The notes below the pieces were generated by a model. That model was not told the origin of the DNA and did not search any database. It saw only the letters and a program-made list of their open reading frames with translations. 64,000 bases of DNA, from the NCBI RefSeq assembly GCF_002008165.1, contig NZ_MRDM01000008.1:186001-250000 (forward strand). Direction: 5' to 3'. Made by a program: the position numbers and the translations under genes. The DNA comes from Rhizobium laguerreae (lineage in GTDB: Bacteria > Pseudomonadota > Alphaproteobacteria > Rhizobiales > Rhizobiaceae). This document shows, one piece after another, positions 52,760-61,632 of the stretch (position 1 is its first letter; every line of letters starts with the position of its first letter).

Positions 52760-52806
52760 ATCTCCCCCCTTGTGGGGGAGATGTCCGGCAGGACAGAGGG
52801 GGGTAT
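52760..52806 (-). repeat. 47-bp repeat, right arm of a perfect inverted pair (family E)
   Basis: Exact reverse complement of 52627-52673 with 86 bases between; the pair could form a long hairpin between glcE and glcF. Confidence 0.88.
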
Positions 52807-52831
52807 CTCAGACGCAGACCCATCTTCTCCC

Positions 52832-54031
52832 TCACCCCATCTTCCCCGGATTGAATATGCCGGCCGGATCGAATTTTTCCTTCACCCGCCGAGACAGCAT
52901 CGCTACCGCCTCGGGCTCCGGATGGAAGGCCGATGTAACCGCCCTCGCCTCACCCGATGCACGGATCAGCGTCGCGTGGCCGCCGCCGAGCGCTTTGATG
53001 TAGCGACGGACCAGTTCGGCTTCGGGGCCTGCTTCCATGCGCATCCAGACGAGGCCGCCCTGCCAGTCGTAGAAGGCGTCGACGCCGGCCTCAAGGCGGA
53101 GCGCTGCGACCAGCTGATGGCCGGTGCCGGGGGCGACCGAGACGCGCCAGACTGGTCGCGCGGTGCCATCGGCATAAGGCAGCACGTCGCGGATTTCCTG
53201 CCAGAGCCTGGAGCTTTCCGGCTGTTCCAGCCGCGTGACCGTGGCGAAGGCCGACATTGCCGCGGCAAGCTTTTCGATGCGCACGTCGACCGAGCCCGGC
53301 AGGCCTTCGATGCGCAGAACTGTCGCTTCGCCCTCGGGCAATTTGCCGGCGAGGAATTTCCACGTCACCGTCAGCGGCAGGTGGGCGGCACCCGAGACTT
53401 CAACTGGCAGGGCCATTGCCGCCGCCATGGCGTTTGCCGACTCGGCGTCGTTGAGACCTGACAGCACCACCGTCCGCTCCGTCTTCGGGCGCGGCGGCAC
53501 ACGGAAGGTGACTTCGGTGAGGAAGCCCAGCGTGCCATGCGAGCCGGCAATCAGTTTGGCGAGGTCGAGGCCGGTGACATTCTTCATCACCCGACCGCCG
53601 GCCTTGATGATCTCGCCCCTGCCGTTGACAAAGCGCACACCGAGCAGGCTGTCGCGGGCGGCACCTGCGATCAGCCGACGCGGGCCGGAGACATTGGCAG
53701 CGAAGACGCCGCCGATGGTCGGCTCGCCCGATGTGCCCATCACAGGGCGATGATCCATCGGCTCGAAGGCGAGCATCTGGCCGCCGTCCTGAAGTGCGGC
53801 CTCGACTTCGGCGAGCGGCGTGCCGGATCGGACGGTCATGACCATCTCGCCGGGATTATAGGCGACGATGCCGGACAGGCCTGTCGAACGCAGCCGGCCC
53901 TCGGCGGCAACCGCATTGCCGAAGCCCGAGCGGCTATCGCCGCCGCAGATTGCGAGCGGCCTGCCGGCTTCCGCATGGGCGCGGACGATCGCCGACGCCT
54001 CTTCCTCGGTCTTCGGCATCAGATCGATCAT
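52832..54031 (-). CDS. glcE: Glycolate oxidase FAD-binding subunit
   Basis: A 399-residue FAD-linked oxidase subunit of the GlcD/GlcE family. The flavin-binding N-terminal fold shows PLAICGGDSRSGFGNAVAAE and later GGVFAANVSGPRRLIAGAAR. Length is normal. It overlaps glcD by four bases (ATGA at 54028-54031). It works with GlcD and GlcF as the membrane-associated glycolate dehydrogenase. Confidence 0.94.
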   Translation of the reverse strand: MIDLMPKTEEEASAIVRAHAEAGRPLAICGGDSRSGFGNAVAAEGRLRSTGLSGIVAYNPGEMVMTVRSGTPLAEVEAALQDGGQMLAFEPMDHRPVMGTSGEPTIGGVFAANVSGPRRLIAGAARDSLLGVRFVNGRGEIIKAGGRVMKNVTGLDLAKLIAGSHGTLGFLTEVTFRVPPRPKTERTVVLSGLNDAESANAMAAAMALPVEVSGAAHLPLTVTWKFLAGKLPEGEATVLRIEGLPGSVDVRIEKLAAAMSAFATVTRLEQPESSRLWQEIRDVLPYADGTARPVWRVSVAPGTGHQLVAALRLEAGVDAFYDWQGGLVWMRMEAGPEAELVRRYIKALGGGHATLIRASGEARAVTSAFHPEPEAVAMLSRRVKEKFDPAGIFNPGKMG

Positions 54032-55467
54032 GCGGCGGGACGCCCTTCGAGCGGGAAGACCTTCGACGGATTGAGGATCCAGCCGGGGTCGAAGGCGGCG
54101 CGCGCCGCCATTTGCTGAGTGAGATCCACCTCGGAATATTGGTGCCGCATCAGGTCGCGCTTCTCGATACCGACGCCGTGTTCGCCGGTGAGGCAGCCGC
54201 CGGCATCGACGCAGAGCCTCAGGATATCGTTGCCGGCCGCCTCGGCGCGGGCGGCATCCTCCGGATCATTGGCGTTGAAGAGGATCAGCGGATGCATATT
54301 GCCGTCGCCGGCATGGAAGACGTTGGCGACGCGCAGGCCGTAATGATCGACGATCTCGGCGGTCCGCTTCAGCACGTGGGAGAGCTGGCTGAGCGGCACG
54401 GTGCCATCCATGCAGATATAGTCGGCGATGCGGCCGGTGGCGCCGAAGGCGGATTTGCGGCCCTTCCAGATCAATGCCGCCTCGGTCGCCGACTGGCATT
54501 CGCGCACGGTCTTGACAGCGTGCCGGCGGGCGATCTCGACGATGTCCTTCAGCGCGGCGTCCATTTCCGCTTCCGATCCCTCGACCTCGACGATCAGCAG
54601 CGCGCCGACATCGAGGGGATATCCGGCATGGGCGAAGGCCTCGCAGATCTCGATCGCCGGCTTGTCCATGAATTCGATCGCAACCGGGATGATGCCGGCG
54701 GCGATGACATCGGCAACGCAGGCGCCGGCCTCTTCCGAGCTCTCGAAGCCGAAGAGCACCGGGCGCGCGCCCTCCGGCTTGGCGATCAGCCGCACCGTCG
54801 CCTCGGTGACGATGCCGAGCTGGCCCTCGTGGCCGCAGACGAGGCCGAGCAGGTCGTAGCCTGCCGCATCCAGCGCCTTGCCGCCAAGCTCGATCACCGT
54901 GCCGTCGACCAGCACCATCCTGACGCCGAGCAGATTATTGGTGGTGACGCCATATTTCAGACAGTGGGCGCCGCCGGAATTCATGCCGATATTGCCGCCG
55001 ATGGTGCAGGCAAGCTGCGAACTCGGATCGGGTGCATAGAAGAAGCCGTCCGCGGAGACGGATTCGGAAATATTGAGATTGGTGACGCCCGCCTGGACCA
55101 CGGCAACGCGGTTCGGCAGATCGATTTCAAGGATGCTGTTCATCTTCGACAGGCCGAGAACGACGGCATCTTCCTGCGGAATGGCGCCGCCGGAGAGCGA
55201 GGTGCCGGCGCCGCGCGGCACGACGGGAATGCCGTAGCGATTGCAATAGCGCATGATGGCGGAAACCTCGGCCGTGGTGCGCGGCAGGGCAACGGCGAGC
55301 GGCAGGCGGCGATAGGACACGAAGGCGTCGGTCTCGAACGGCACCAGCTCGCGCGCCTCATGCACCAGGCATTCCGCCGGCAGAAGATCGGTCAGATCGG
55401 CGACGATCTGGGCTCGGCGCGCCAGCACGTCGGCGCGCGGCTCGAGAAACGAAATGGCGTCGGACAC
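54028..55467 (-). CDS. glcD: Glycolate oxidase subunit GlcD
   Basis: A 479-residue FAD-dependent D-2-hydroxyacid dehydrogenase. The FAD domain has IPVVPRGAGTSLSGGAIP and CTIGGNIGMNSGGAHCLKYG, and the C-terminal substrate domain ends with GGCLTGEHGVGIEKRDLM. I chose the GTG at 55467 (VSDAISFLEPRADVL) because the length then equals the family norm; the frame is open about 42 codons further upstream. First gene of glcDEF, divergent from a LysR gene that probably regulates it. Confidence 0.95.
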   Translation of the reverse strand: MSDAISFLEPRADVLARRAQIVADLTDLLPAECLVHEARELVPFETDAFVSYRRLPLAVALPRTTAEVSAIMRYCNRYGIPVVPRGAGTSLSGGAIPQEDAVVLGLSKMNSILEIDLPNRVAVVQAGVTNLNISESVSADGFFYAPDPSSQLACTIGGNIGMNSGGAHCLKYGVTTNNLLGVRMVLVDGTVIELGGKALDAAGYDLLGLVCGHEGQLGIVTEATVRLIAKPEGARPVLFGFESSEEAGACVADVIAAGIIPVAIEFMDKPAIEICEAFAHAGYPLDVGALLIVEVEGSEAEMDAALKDIVEIARRHAVKTVRECQSATEAALIWKGRKSAFGATGRIADYICMDGTVPLSQLSHVLKRTAEIVDHYGLRVANVFHAGDGNMHPLILFNANDPEDAARAEAAGNDILRLCVDAGGCLTGEHGVGIEKRDLMRHQYSEVDLTQQMAARAAFDPGWILNPSKVFPLEGRPAA

Positions 55468-55554
55468 GGTGTTCTCCCTGGCCCTGACGAGAGGGAATGA
55501 CAGCGGGAAGATGAGCGGAAACCGGCCGCGAACCTCCCTGCCGCCGATAGATCG

Positions 55555-55591
55555 GCTTAGCACTTTCCCGAAAGTGGCGCAAATGCTAAGC
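55555..55591. promoter_or_regulatory. Nested palindromes between glcD and a LysR gene
   Basis: Outer repeat GCTTAGC (55555-55561) and GCTAAGC (55585-55591); inner perfect palindrome CACTTTC-CC-GAAAGTG (55561-55576). Likely LysR-family binding sites controlling both directions. Confidence 0.6.
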
Positions 55592-55627
55592 ACTTATGCC
55601 AAAAGGGGAAAAAGTCACGAAAACCTT

Positions 55628-56524
55628 ATGACCAATCTGGGTGATCTCGAAATCTTTGCCAAGGTCGTTTCAACCGGAAGCATGTCGCTCGCCGGGCGGG
55701 CGCTCGGCTTTTCGCCGGCCGTCGTCTCCAAACGGATCAAGCGGCTGGAGGACCGGCTCGGCACCCGGCTTCTGCAGCGCACGACGCGGCAGATCTCGCT
55801 GACGGAAGCCGGACAGGGCTTCTACGACCGGGTTCTCGGCATTCTCGCCGGGCTCGAAGAGGCGGAATTCTATATTTCCGGCCGCTCGGCGCAGATGCAC
55901 GGCACGCTGAAGATCTCGGCCCCGACCTCCTTCGGGCGCATGCATATCGCGCCGCATCTGAAAGATTTCATGGAGGCGCATCCGGAGCTGGCGATCAACC
56001 TGGTGCTAACCGACGAATTCAGCGACATCGTCGGCGGCGGCTTCGATCTGGCGATCCGCATCGCCGAACTCACCGATTCGAGCCTCGTTGCCCGAAGGCT
56101 GGCGCCGGTGCGCCGGCTGCTCTGCGCTTCGCCGGATTACCTTGCGGCGCATGGCGAACCGAAGCACATCGACGAGCTGAAACACCATCGCTGCCTGCCG
56201 GCCCACAATAACGACACCTGGCGGCTGAAGGGGCCGGACGGGGCGCTGAGTCTCAGGCCGGAAGGCTTGCTGATCACCAATTCCAGCGAGGTGATCCGCG
56301 AAGCTGTCATCGCCGGTCTCGGGATCGCGCTGCGCTCCACCTGGGATATCGGCGAAGAGCTCAAGCGTGGCCGCCTGGTGCAGGTGCTGCCGGCCTATGA
56401 GAGCTCGCACAATGTCGCGCTGTCGGCGGTCTATCCCAGCCGGCAATTCCTGCCGGCCAAGGTGCGGCTGTTCATCGACTATCTGGCGGAACTTTATGGC
56501 CCCGTCCCCTATTGGGAGCGCTGA
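55628..56524 (+). CDS. LysR-family regulator, probable regulator of glcDEF
   Basis: A 298-residue LysR regulator. The winged helix is at about 1-62 (EIFAKVVSTGSMSLAGRALG, AVVSKRIKRLEDRLGTRLLQ) and the effector domain has the two Rossmann lobes. The ATG at 55628 gives the standard MTNLGDLEIFAKVV start. It is divergent from glcD with 160 bases and two palindromes between, the usual LysR-target arrangement. Glycolate or a related acid is the likely co-inducer; inferred from position. Confidence 0.88.
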   Translation: MTNLGDLEIFAKVVSTGSMSLAGRALGFSPAVVSKRIKRLEDRLGTRLLQRTTRQISLTEAGQGFYDRVLGILAGLEEAEFYISGRSAQMHGTLKISAPTSFGRMHIAPHLKDFMEAHPELAINLVLTDEFSDIVGGGFDLAIRIAELTDSSLVARRLAPVRRLLCASPDYLAAHGEPKHIDELKHHRCLPAHNNDTWRLKGPDGALSLRPEGLLITNSSEVIREAVIAGLGIALRSTWDIGEELKRGRLVQVLPAYESSHNVALSAVYPSRQFLPAKVRLFIDYLAELYGPVPYWER

Positions 56525-56536
56525 GGCAGCGCCGGA

Positions 56537-57388
56537 TCAGCGCGCCAATCTCTCGATGACGAGGTCCAGCAGGGCGCGCAGCCGCGCCAGGCGTTTCATG
56601 TCGCGGTGATAGCCGACCCAGGTGTCGCGGCCGGGCGGCGGTTCACCGAGATCGACCAGTTCGATGGCCGCAAAGGAATCGCCGAGCGGCCGCGGCAGGA
56701 CGGCGAGCCCGGCTCCATTGGCACAGAGCGCCGCCTGCACGTCGCGGCTGTTGCTGCGCATGACGATGTCGGCCCGCGGCAACAGGCGCTGCAGCCAGCC
56801 GACGTCAGGCATGTCGCCGAAAGCTTCGTCCATGGTGACAAGGCGGGTGCCCGCGCCGTCGCCGGCTTCGGGGGGCGGCGCGCCGCGGCTGATGTAAACG
56901 CCGTATTCGATATGAATGAGCTTGCGCGATATGACCTCCGCCTCCGTGAAAGGCTGGATACGGAAGACGAGGTCGGCTTCACGTCGCGACAGGCTGAGAA
57001 GCCGGCTGTCGGTCAACAATTCGACCTCCACCTTCGGATGGACTTGCGAGAATTCCGCCAGCACCGGCGAAAGCACATGCGCGCCGAACCAGTCGGATGA
57101 GGACAGCCTGAGAAAACCATCGAGCTGACGGCTGCCGCCGGCAAGAACACGCTCGACGGCGAGCGCCTCCTCCTCGATCCGTTCGGCGCCGGAGAACACG
57201 GCCGCGCCTTCATCCGTTAGGACGAAGCCATCGGCCGTGCGCTGGAAAAGCGTCTGGCCGAGAGAGGTTTCAAGGGCACGCAGCCGCCTGCCCATCGTCG
57301 GCTGCGTCAGTCCGAGGCTGCGGGCTGCTGCCCCCAGCGTACCGAACCGCGCGATCGCCAGAAACAGCTTGAGGTCGCTCCATTCCAT
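56537..57388 (-). CDS. LysR-family transcriptional regulator
   Basis: A 283-residue LysR regulator with helix-turn-helix DLKLFLAIARFGTLGAAARS and TQPTMGRRLRALETSLGQTL. The effector domain includes LDGFLRLSSSDWFGAHVLSP. Start MEWSDLKLFLAI; an ATG three codons upstream is equally possible. It is divergent from the ADH-like gene at 57526 with 137 bases between, so it probably regulates that gene. It converges with the glc-linked LysR gene and is not its close copy. Confidence 0.88.
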   Translation of the reverse strand: MEWSDLKLFLAIARFGTLGAAARSLGLTQPTMGRRLRALETSLGQTLFQRTADGFVLTDEGAAVFSGAERIEEEALAVERVLAGGSRQLDGFLRLSSSDWFGAHVLSPVLAEFSQVHPKVEVELLTDSRLLSLSRREADLVFRIQPFTEAEVISRKLIHIEYGVYISRGAPPPEAGDGAGTRLVTMDEAFGDMPDVGWLQRLLPRADIVMRSNSRDVQAALCANGAGLAVLPRPLGDSFAAIELVDLGEPPPGRDTWVGYHRDMKRLARLRALLDLVIERLAR

Positions 57389-57525
57389 CGTTCGCATCCG
57401 CCAAACAAAAATGCATGGACTTCAGTCGTTATCTTTCATTTTCATTCGCGTTTCAATGAACCATCTTTACTCACGCCAATTGCGGTGTCGCTGCAGACGC
57501 CGCAGAGCGAACAAAGGAGCGTTCG

Positions 57526-58521
57526 ATGTCTGTACAATCAACGATGAAAGCGTTGCTGGCGGAAGCGCCGAATTCGCCGTTGCGCATCGCCGATATTGCA
57601 AAACCGGTGCCCGGCGAAGGCCAGGTTCTGGTGCGCATCAAGGCAAGCGGCGTCAATCCGCTCGACCTTAAAATCCGGGCCGGCAATGCGGCGCATGCCC
57701 GCCATCCGCTTCCCGCCATTGTCGGTATCGATATGGCCGGTGTTGTCGAAGAGATCGGAACTGGCGTCAGCGGTTTCCGCCGCGGCGACGCGGTCTACGG
57801 CATGACCGGCGGGGTTGGCGGCATTCAGGGATCGCTTGCCGAATTTGCAGCCATCGACGCCGCGCTGCTGGCGCCAAAGCCGCACAATCTGTCGATGCGC
57901 GAGGCAGCCGCCCTGCCGCTGATCTCGATCACCGCCTGGGAGGGGCTTGTCGACCGCGCCGGGGTCAAGGCCGGCCAGAGGGTTCTGGTGCTTGGCGGCG
58001 GCGGTGTCGGCCATATCGTCGCGCAGATCGCCAAGGCTGCCGGAGCCGAGGTCTACGTGGTCGACGGCGCGTCGAAAGCGGACTATCTCGCCGGCCTCGG
58101 CGCAACACCGATCGATCGTGACGTGGAAACGGTTGAAGGTTATGTCGCAAGACACACCGGCGGCAGGGGGTTCGATCTGGTCTACGACACGGTCGGCGGC
58201 CAGGAGCTCGATACGGCGTTCCGAGCCGTCAGCCAGTTCGGCCATGTCGTGAGCTGCCTTGGCTGGGGAAGCCACGCGCTGGCGCCGCTCTCCTTAAAGG
58301 CCGCCACCTATTCCGGCGTCTTCACGCTGCTGCCGCTTCTGACCGGCGATGGACGCGCCCATCACGGTGAGATCATGCGGGAGATGGCAAAGCTCGCCGA
58401 AGCCGGCAAGGTGATGCCGAAGCTCGACCCGCGCCGCTTCACCCTTGCCGATACAGACGAAGCGCATCGGCTGATCGAAGACCGGCAGGCGGACGGGAAG
58501 CTCGTCATCGAGATCGACTGA
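57526..58521 (+). CDS. Zinc-independent quinone oxidoreductase-like dehydrogenase (MDR family)
   Basis: A 331-residue medium-chain dehydrogenase/reductase. The GroES-like N-terminal domain shows GEGQVLVRIKASGVNPLDLK and DMAGVVEEIGTGVSGFRRGD. The NADPH Rossmann fold has RVLVLGGGGVGHIVAQIAKA. The Cys/His zinc ligands of alcohol dehydrogenases are missing (NPLDLKIRAG instead), as in quinone reductases. AAAGGAGC lies eight bases before the ATG. The divergent LysR gene is the likely regulator. Substrate unknown. Confidence 0.9.
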   Translation: MSVQSTMKALLAEAPNSPLRIADIAKPVPGEGQVLVRIKASGVNPLDLKIRAGNAAHARHPLPAIVGIDMAGVVEEIGTGVSGFRRGDAVYGMTGGVGGIQGSLAEFAAIDAALLAPKPHNLSMREAAALPLISITAWEGLVDRAGVKAGQRVLVLGGGGVGHIVAQIAKAAGAEVYVVDGASKADYLAGLGATPIDRDVETVEGYVARHTGGRGFDLVYDTVGGQELDTAFRAVSQFGHVVSCLGWGSHALAPLSLKAATYSGVFTLLPLLTGDGRAHHGEIMREMAKLAEAGKVMPKLDPRRFTLADTDEAHRLIEDRQADGKLVIEID

Positions 58522-58540
58522 TTTAATCCGTCCGCGGAAT

Positions 58541-58644
58541 TGGAGCAATTCCAGGAAAAGTGCGAGGCGGTTTTCCGTCCGGAATTGGGCAAAAACAAAA
58601 GGTTAGAGCGGTTCGGCGCTTCCTTGAAAAGCTGAACCGCTCTA
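58541..58644 (-). repeat. Mosaic intergenic repeat, family B (reverse copy)
   Basis: GGAGCAATTCCAGGAAAAGTGCG at the left and GAACCGCTCTA at the right; reverse of 32943 and 50644 copies. The right edge supplies the TAG stop of the adenosylhomocysteinase-like gene. Confidence 0.78.
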
Positions 58645-59802
58645 GCGCGCCAGATCGAGGTAGGCGCTCGCCACCATCGCGTCGATATCGAAGGGCACAG
58701 GCACGATGCAGGATTGGGCGTCGGCCTCGCCCTTAGCGATGCGTTCCAGGCAGCGGGCCTGAAGGGTGAAGCCGAGATCCATCGACTCGACAGTATTGCC
58801 GAGCGGCCGCGGGCCGGCGAGATTGGCCATGTGGCCGCTGCCCAGCACATGGAAGGAGCGGCCGTTGCTCAGATGGAAGGTCTCGACGTGATCGGCCTCA
58901 TAGCGGTCGATGCCGGTGACATCGGGATGGCGGCGGAAAGCCTCGACATCGATCTCATGCGGGAAATGGCCGCCATTCATCAGGATCGCGCCATCCTTGA
59001 CGAGCGGCAGGTCGGCCGCCGTCACGATGCCGGCAAAACCCGTGACGGTGACGATGATATCGGCCGAGCGGATCGCCGCATCGCGCAGCGGCGTGACGAA
59101 ACCATCGAGATGAGCTTCGAGCGTCGTCACCGGATCGATATCGACGACGCTGACGGTGGAAAAGGCATTGCGGAAACAGGCGGCCGTGCCCTTGCCGCAG
59201 GCGCCGTAGCCAAAGACCGTCACGCGTTTGCCGTTGGTGGAGCGGTTGGTGAAGCGGAGGTAGCTTTCGAACAGGCTCTGGCCGACGGCATGCCTGTTTT
59301 CGGCGAACTGCTTGATGGGGCTGTCGTTGATGACGAGGATCGGCATGTTCAGGCGCTCGCGCAGCGGCAGCAGCCGGGTGCGGCCGGAGGTGGTTTCCTC
59401 GGTGCCGCCGCGGAGATTGGCGTAGGGTTTTTCCGCCGCGATGGCGAAAAGATCGCCGCCATTATCGAGAAGCAGATCCGGCTTTTCGGCGATCACAGCT
59501 TCGAGGCTCTGATGATGAGCGGCGGGGTCGGTCGTCTGCGTGGCAAAAACCGTGATGCCTTGGGAACGCAGGAACTCGACCGTCGAAGGCTGGGTACTGT
59601 TGAGATTGCCCGTGCAGACGAGACGCGCGCCGCCGGCGCGAAGCGTCATCAGCAGCGCCACCGTCTTCGGCTCCAGATGGATGCCGGTGCCGATCGACAG
59701 GCCCTCGAACGGATGCGTCCGCTCGAATTCGGCCGCCGTCGCCTTAAGCAGCCGGCAGCTGTTGCCGATCCAGTCGATGCGGGTTGCGCTCTTTTCCATC
59801 AT
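58642..59802 (-). CDS. Divergent S-adenosylhomocysteinase-like protein
   Basis: A 386-residue member of the S-adenosylhomocysteine hydrolase superfamily, shorter than true AHCY (430-470). Kept: GIHLEPKT (substrate-domain His), LDNGGDL, TEETTSGRTRLL (134-145), NDSPIK (159-164), NAD-loop GYGACGKG (198-205) and NGGHFPHEID (the His). Changed or missing: STQDHAAAA is STQPSTVEF, LDDGGD has Asn in place of an Asp, KFDN is QFAEN, the GHPSFVM block is RPLGNTV, and the C-terminal tail with the Lys/Tyr that closes the neighbouring active site is absent. It may act on another thioether/nucleoside or be inactive. A LysR gene lies upstream on the same strand. Confidence 0.78.
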   Translation of the reverse strand: MMEKSATRIDWIGNSCRLLKATAAEFERTHPFEGLSIGTGIHLEPKTVALLMTLRAGGARLVCTGNLNSTQPSTVEFLRSQGITVFATQTTDPAAHHQSLEAVIAEKPDLLLDNGGDLFAIAAEKPYANLRGGTEETTSGRTRLLPLRERLNMPILVINDSPIKQFAENRHAVGQSLFESYLRFTNRSTNGKRVTVFGYGACGKGTAACFRNAFSTVSVVDIDPVTTLEAHLDGFVTPLRDAAIRSADIIVTVTGFAGIVTAADLPLVKDGAILMNGGHFPHEIDVEAFRRHPDVTGIDRYEADHVETFHLSNGRSFHVLGSGHMANLAGPRPLGNTVESMDLGFTLQARCLERIAKGEADAQSCIVPVPFDIDAMVASAYLDLAR

Positions 59803-59897
59803 CTCTTTCCTATTGGCGTGTTCGTGCTGTTTTTAGCGGAGCAACAGGCCTGCGAATATGGAAGTAATTCTGGCGAAGGGGCAGAAAATCTGCCCTT

Positions 59898-60773
59898 TCA
59901 GGCCGGTGTCCCGCAACGAAGCAGCCAGCTGGCCAAGGCGGCAAAGGCCGGCCGTTTCGCATCCGGCGTGCGGCAGCAGAGGCTATAGCCCGATGGCCGG
60001 GAGATGAAGCCATAGGGCGCGACCAGATGCCCGCGCTGGCGATCGTCCTCGATCGACGCGCGTGGCGCAAGCGCGATGCCGAGCCCGGAGCGGGCAGCAG
60101 CCAGCGCCAGCAGCAGATCCTCGAATTCCTGGGCGCGGGAAAAAACGACCGGCGGCGTGCCGCTTTCGGCAAACCATTCGTCCCAGAGCTTCGGAACGTT
60201 GCGGCTGACAAGCATTGTCAGCGCGCCCATCGCCGCCGGGTCGCTCGATAGTGTCGCGGCAAGCGAAGGCGTCGCGACCGGGCCGAACTCGTCCTCCATG
60301 AACCGCAGGGCGGTAATGCCTGCGGCCGGCCGGTATTCGCCGCCCATGATCACGGCGTCCAATTCGGGGTGCATCTGCAGCGGTTCGACCACGGTCATCG
60401 GCACGATGTCGACGGTATCGCCGAGGCACGCCTGCATGTCTGCTGCGCGCGGCATCAGCCACCAGACCGCAAAGGCGGAGGGTACGCCGAGCCGCATGCG
60501 GCCCGGCACGGCGCCTTCGAGTTCAGAAGCGGCGCGCTGCAGAATGTCGAAAGCCGCACTCGCGGCGGCCGCAAAAGCGCTGGCCTGCAAGGTCGGGACC
60601 AGCCTGCGGCCGTCACGCAGGAAGAGCTTGCGGCCGAAGTGATTCTCCAGCGTGTCGATCTGCTGGCGCACGGCGCCGCGCACCACATTCAGCTCTTCGG
60701 CAGCCTTCAGAATACTGCCGTGGCGGCAGACGGCCTCGAAGGCGCGGATGGCATTGAGCGGGGGAAGACGCAT
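59898..60773 (-). CDS. LysR-family regulator (GcvA-like)
   Basis: A 291-residue LysR regulator starting MRLPPLNAIRAFEAVCRHGS, typical of the GcvA/AmpR branch. HTH: ILKAAEELNVVRGAVRQQID. Effector domain follows with WWLMPRAADMQACLGD. The frame is open 22 codons further upstream but that part is not conserved. The adenosylhomocysteinase-like gene lies 95 bases downstream on the same strand, so it may regulate that gene or its own unit. Confidence 0.88.
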   Translation of the reverse strand: MRLPPLNAIRAFEAVCRHGSILKAAEELNVVRGAVRQQIDTLENHFGRKLFLRDGRRLVPTLQASAFAAAASAAFDILQRAASELEGAVPGRMRLGVPSAFAVWWLMPRAADMQACLGDTVDIVPMTVVEPLQMHPELDAVIMGGEYRPAAGITALRFMEDEFGPVATPSLAATLSSDPAAMGALTMLVSRNVPKLWDEWFAESGTPPVVFSRAQEFEDLLLALAAARSGLGIALAPRASIEDDRQRGHLVAPYGFISRPSGYSLCCRTPDAKRPAFAALASWLLRCGTPA

Positions 60774-61027
60774 GAGGACGACATTCGCAAAATCATGGTG
60801 GATCACTAGATCTCGCCATTGAACGAAAGGCAAGATCACGCCATATTGTACAGCTGTGCAATGTGACGCATTCGAGACAGGATGTGGCGGATTTTCCGAA
60901 CCTGTCCCACCTCGATTTCCCTATGAACGACGATCAAATCGCGTTTCGAATTGTCCTGTGGCCTTTTGGATTGCGTAAGCTTTCCGTGATATACGTATAT
61001 GAGTGATTCCTAACGACGACTGCGAAG

Positions 61028-61570
61028 GTGACCCGACTATTGACTCTTCTCGCCCGACTGGCCTCCGATGTGCAACTGATGTTCCGGCGTCCGCCGCGAC
61101 AGCAATATGGTGCGCTCTGCTATCGGGTAAAGAAGAAGAGCGGTGAGGTCGAGGTGCTGCTGATGACGAGCCGCGACACAGGCCGCTGGGTCATTCCCAA
61201 GGGCTGGCCGATGACGCGCAAATGCGCCCATGAGGTCGCGATGCAGGAAGCCTTCGAGGAAGCCGGCGTCCGCGGCATAGTCGAAACGGAGACACTCGGC
61301 GCCTACACTTATTCGAAGGTGCTGCGCGACGGGGTGCAGGTGATCTGCAAGGTGCAGGTCTATGCGCTCGAAGTCACCGACATGGCGAAAAACTTCAAGG
61401 AGAAGGGCGAGCGCCGCATCGAATGGGTCTCGTTCGACGAGGCGGCGGCGCGCGTGCGCGAACCGGAGCTCCGCCACCTTTTCCTCGCCTTCAAACAAAT
61501 GATGGCCGACAGGCTTTCGGCCAAGGCGGCAAAACAAATTCCGGCAGTGAAACAAATTCCGGCAGAATGA
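61028..61570 (+). CDS. Nudix hydrolase (DIPP-like)
   Basis: A 180-residue Nudix-fold protein. The fold is clear (YGALCYRVKKKSGEVEVLLM, WVIPKGWPM) and the Nudix box region reads GWPMTRKCAHEVAMQEAFEE followed by AGVRG. The catalytic core EAFEEAG keeps the metal-binding Glu pair, but the first Glu of the consensus is Lys and the Arg before it is Gln. Similar boxes occur in alphaproteobacterial diphosphoinositol-polyphosphate-type relatives, as I recall, so activity is likely but not certain. GTG start. An AT-rich promoter-like stretch lies upstream. Confidence 0.85.
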   Translation: MTRLLTLLARLASDVQLMFRRPPRQQYGALCYRVKKKSGEVEVLLMTSRDTGRWVIPKGWPMTRKCAHEVAMQEAFEEAGVRGIVETETLGAYTYSKVLRDGVQVICKVQVYALEVTDMAKNFKEKGERRIEWVSFDEAAARVREPELRHLFLAFKQMMADRLSAKAAKQIPAVKQIPAE

Positions 61571-61632
61571 ATCCTGCCATCTTGCGCTGCTAGGAAAGCA
61601 GCGTAGAAGCAGATTCATCCTCAGGAAAAAGA

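Noticed and set aside
53950..55500. Long open frame opposite glcD (516 codons, + strand)
   Set aside because: Antisense of a confident glcD; Asp/Ala/Gly-rich shadow without domains.
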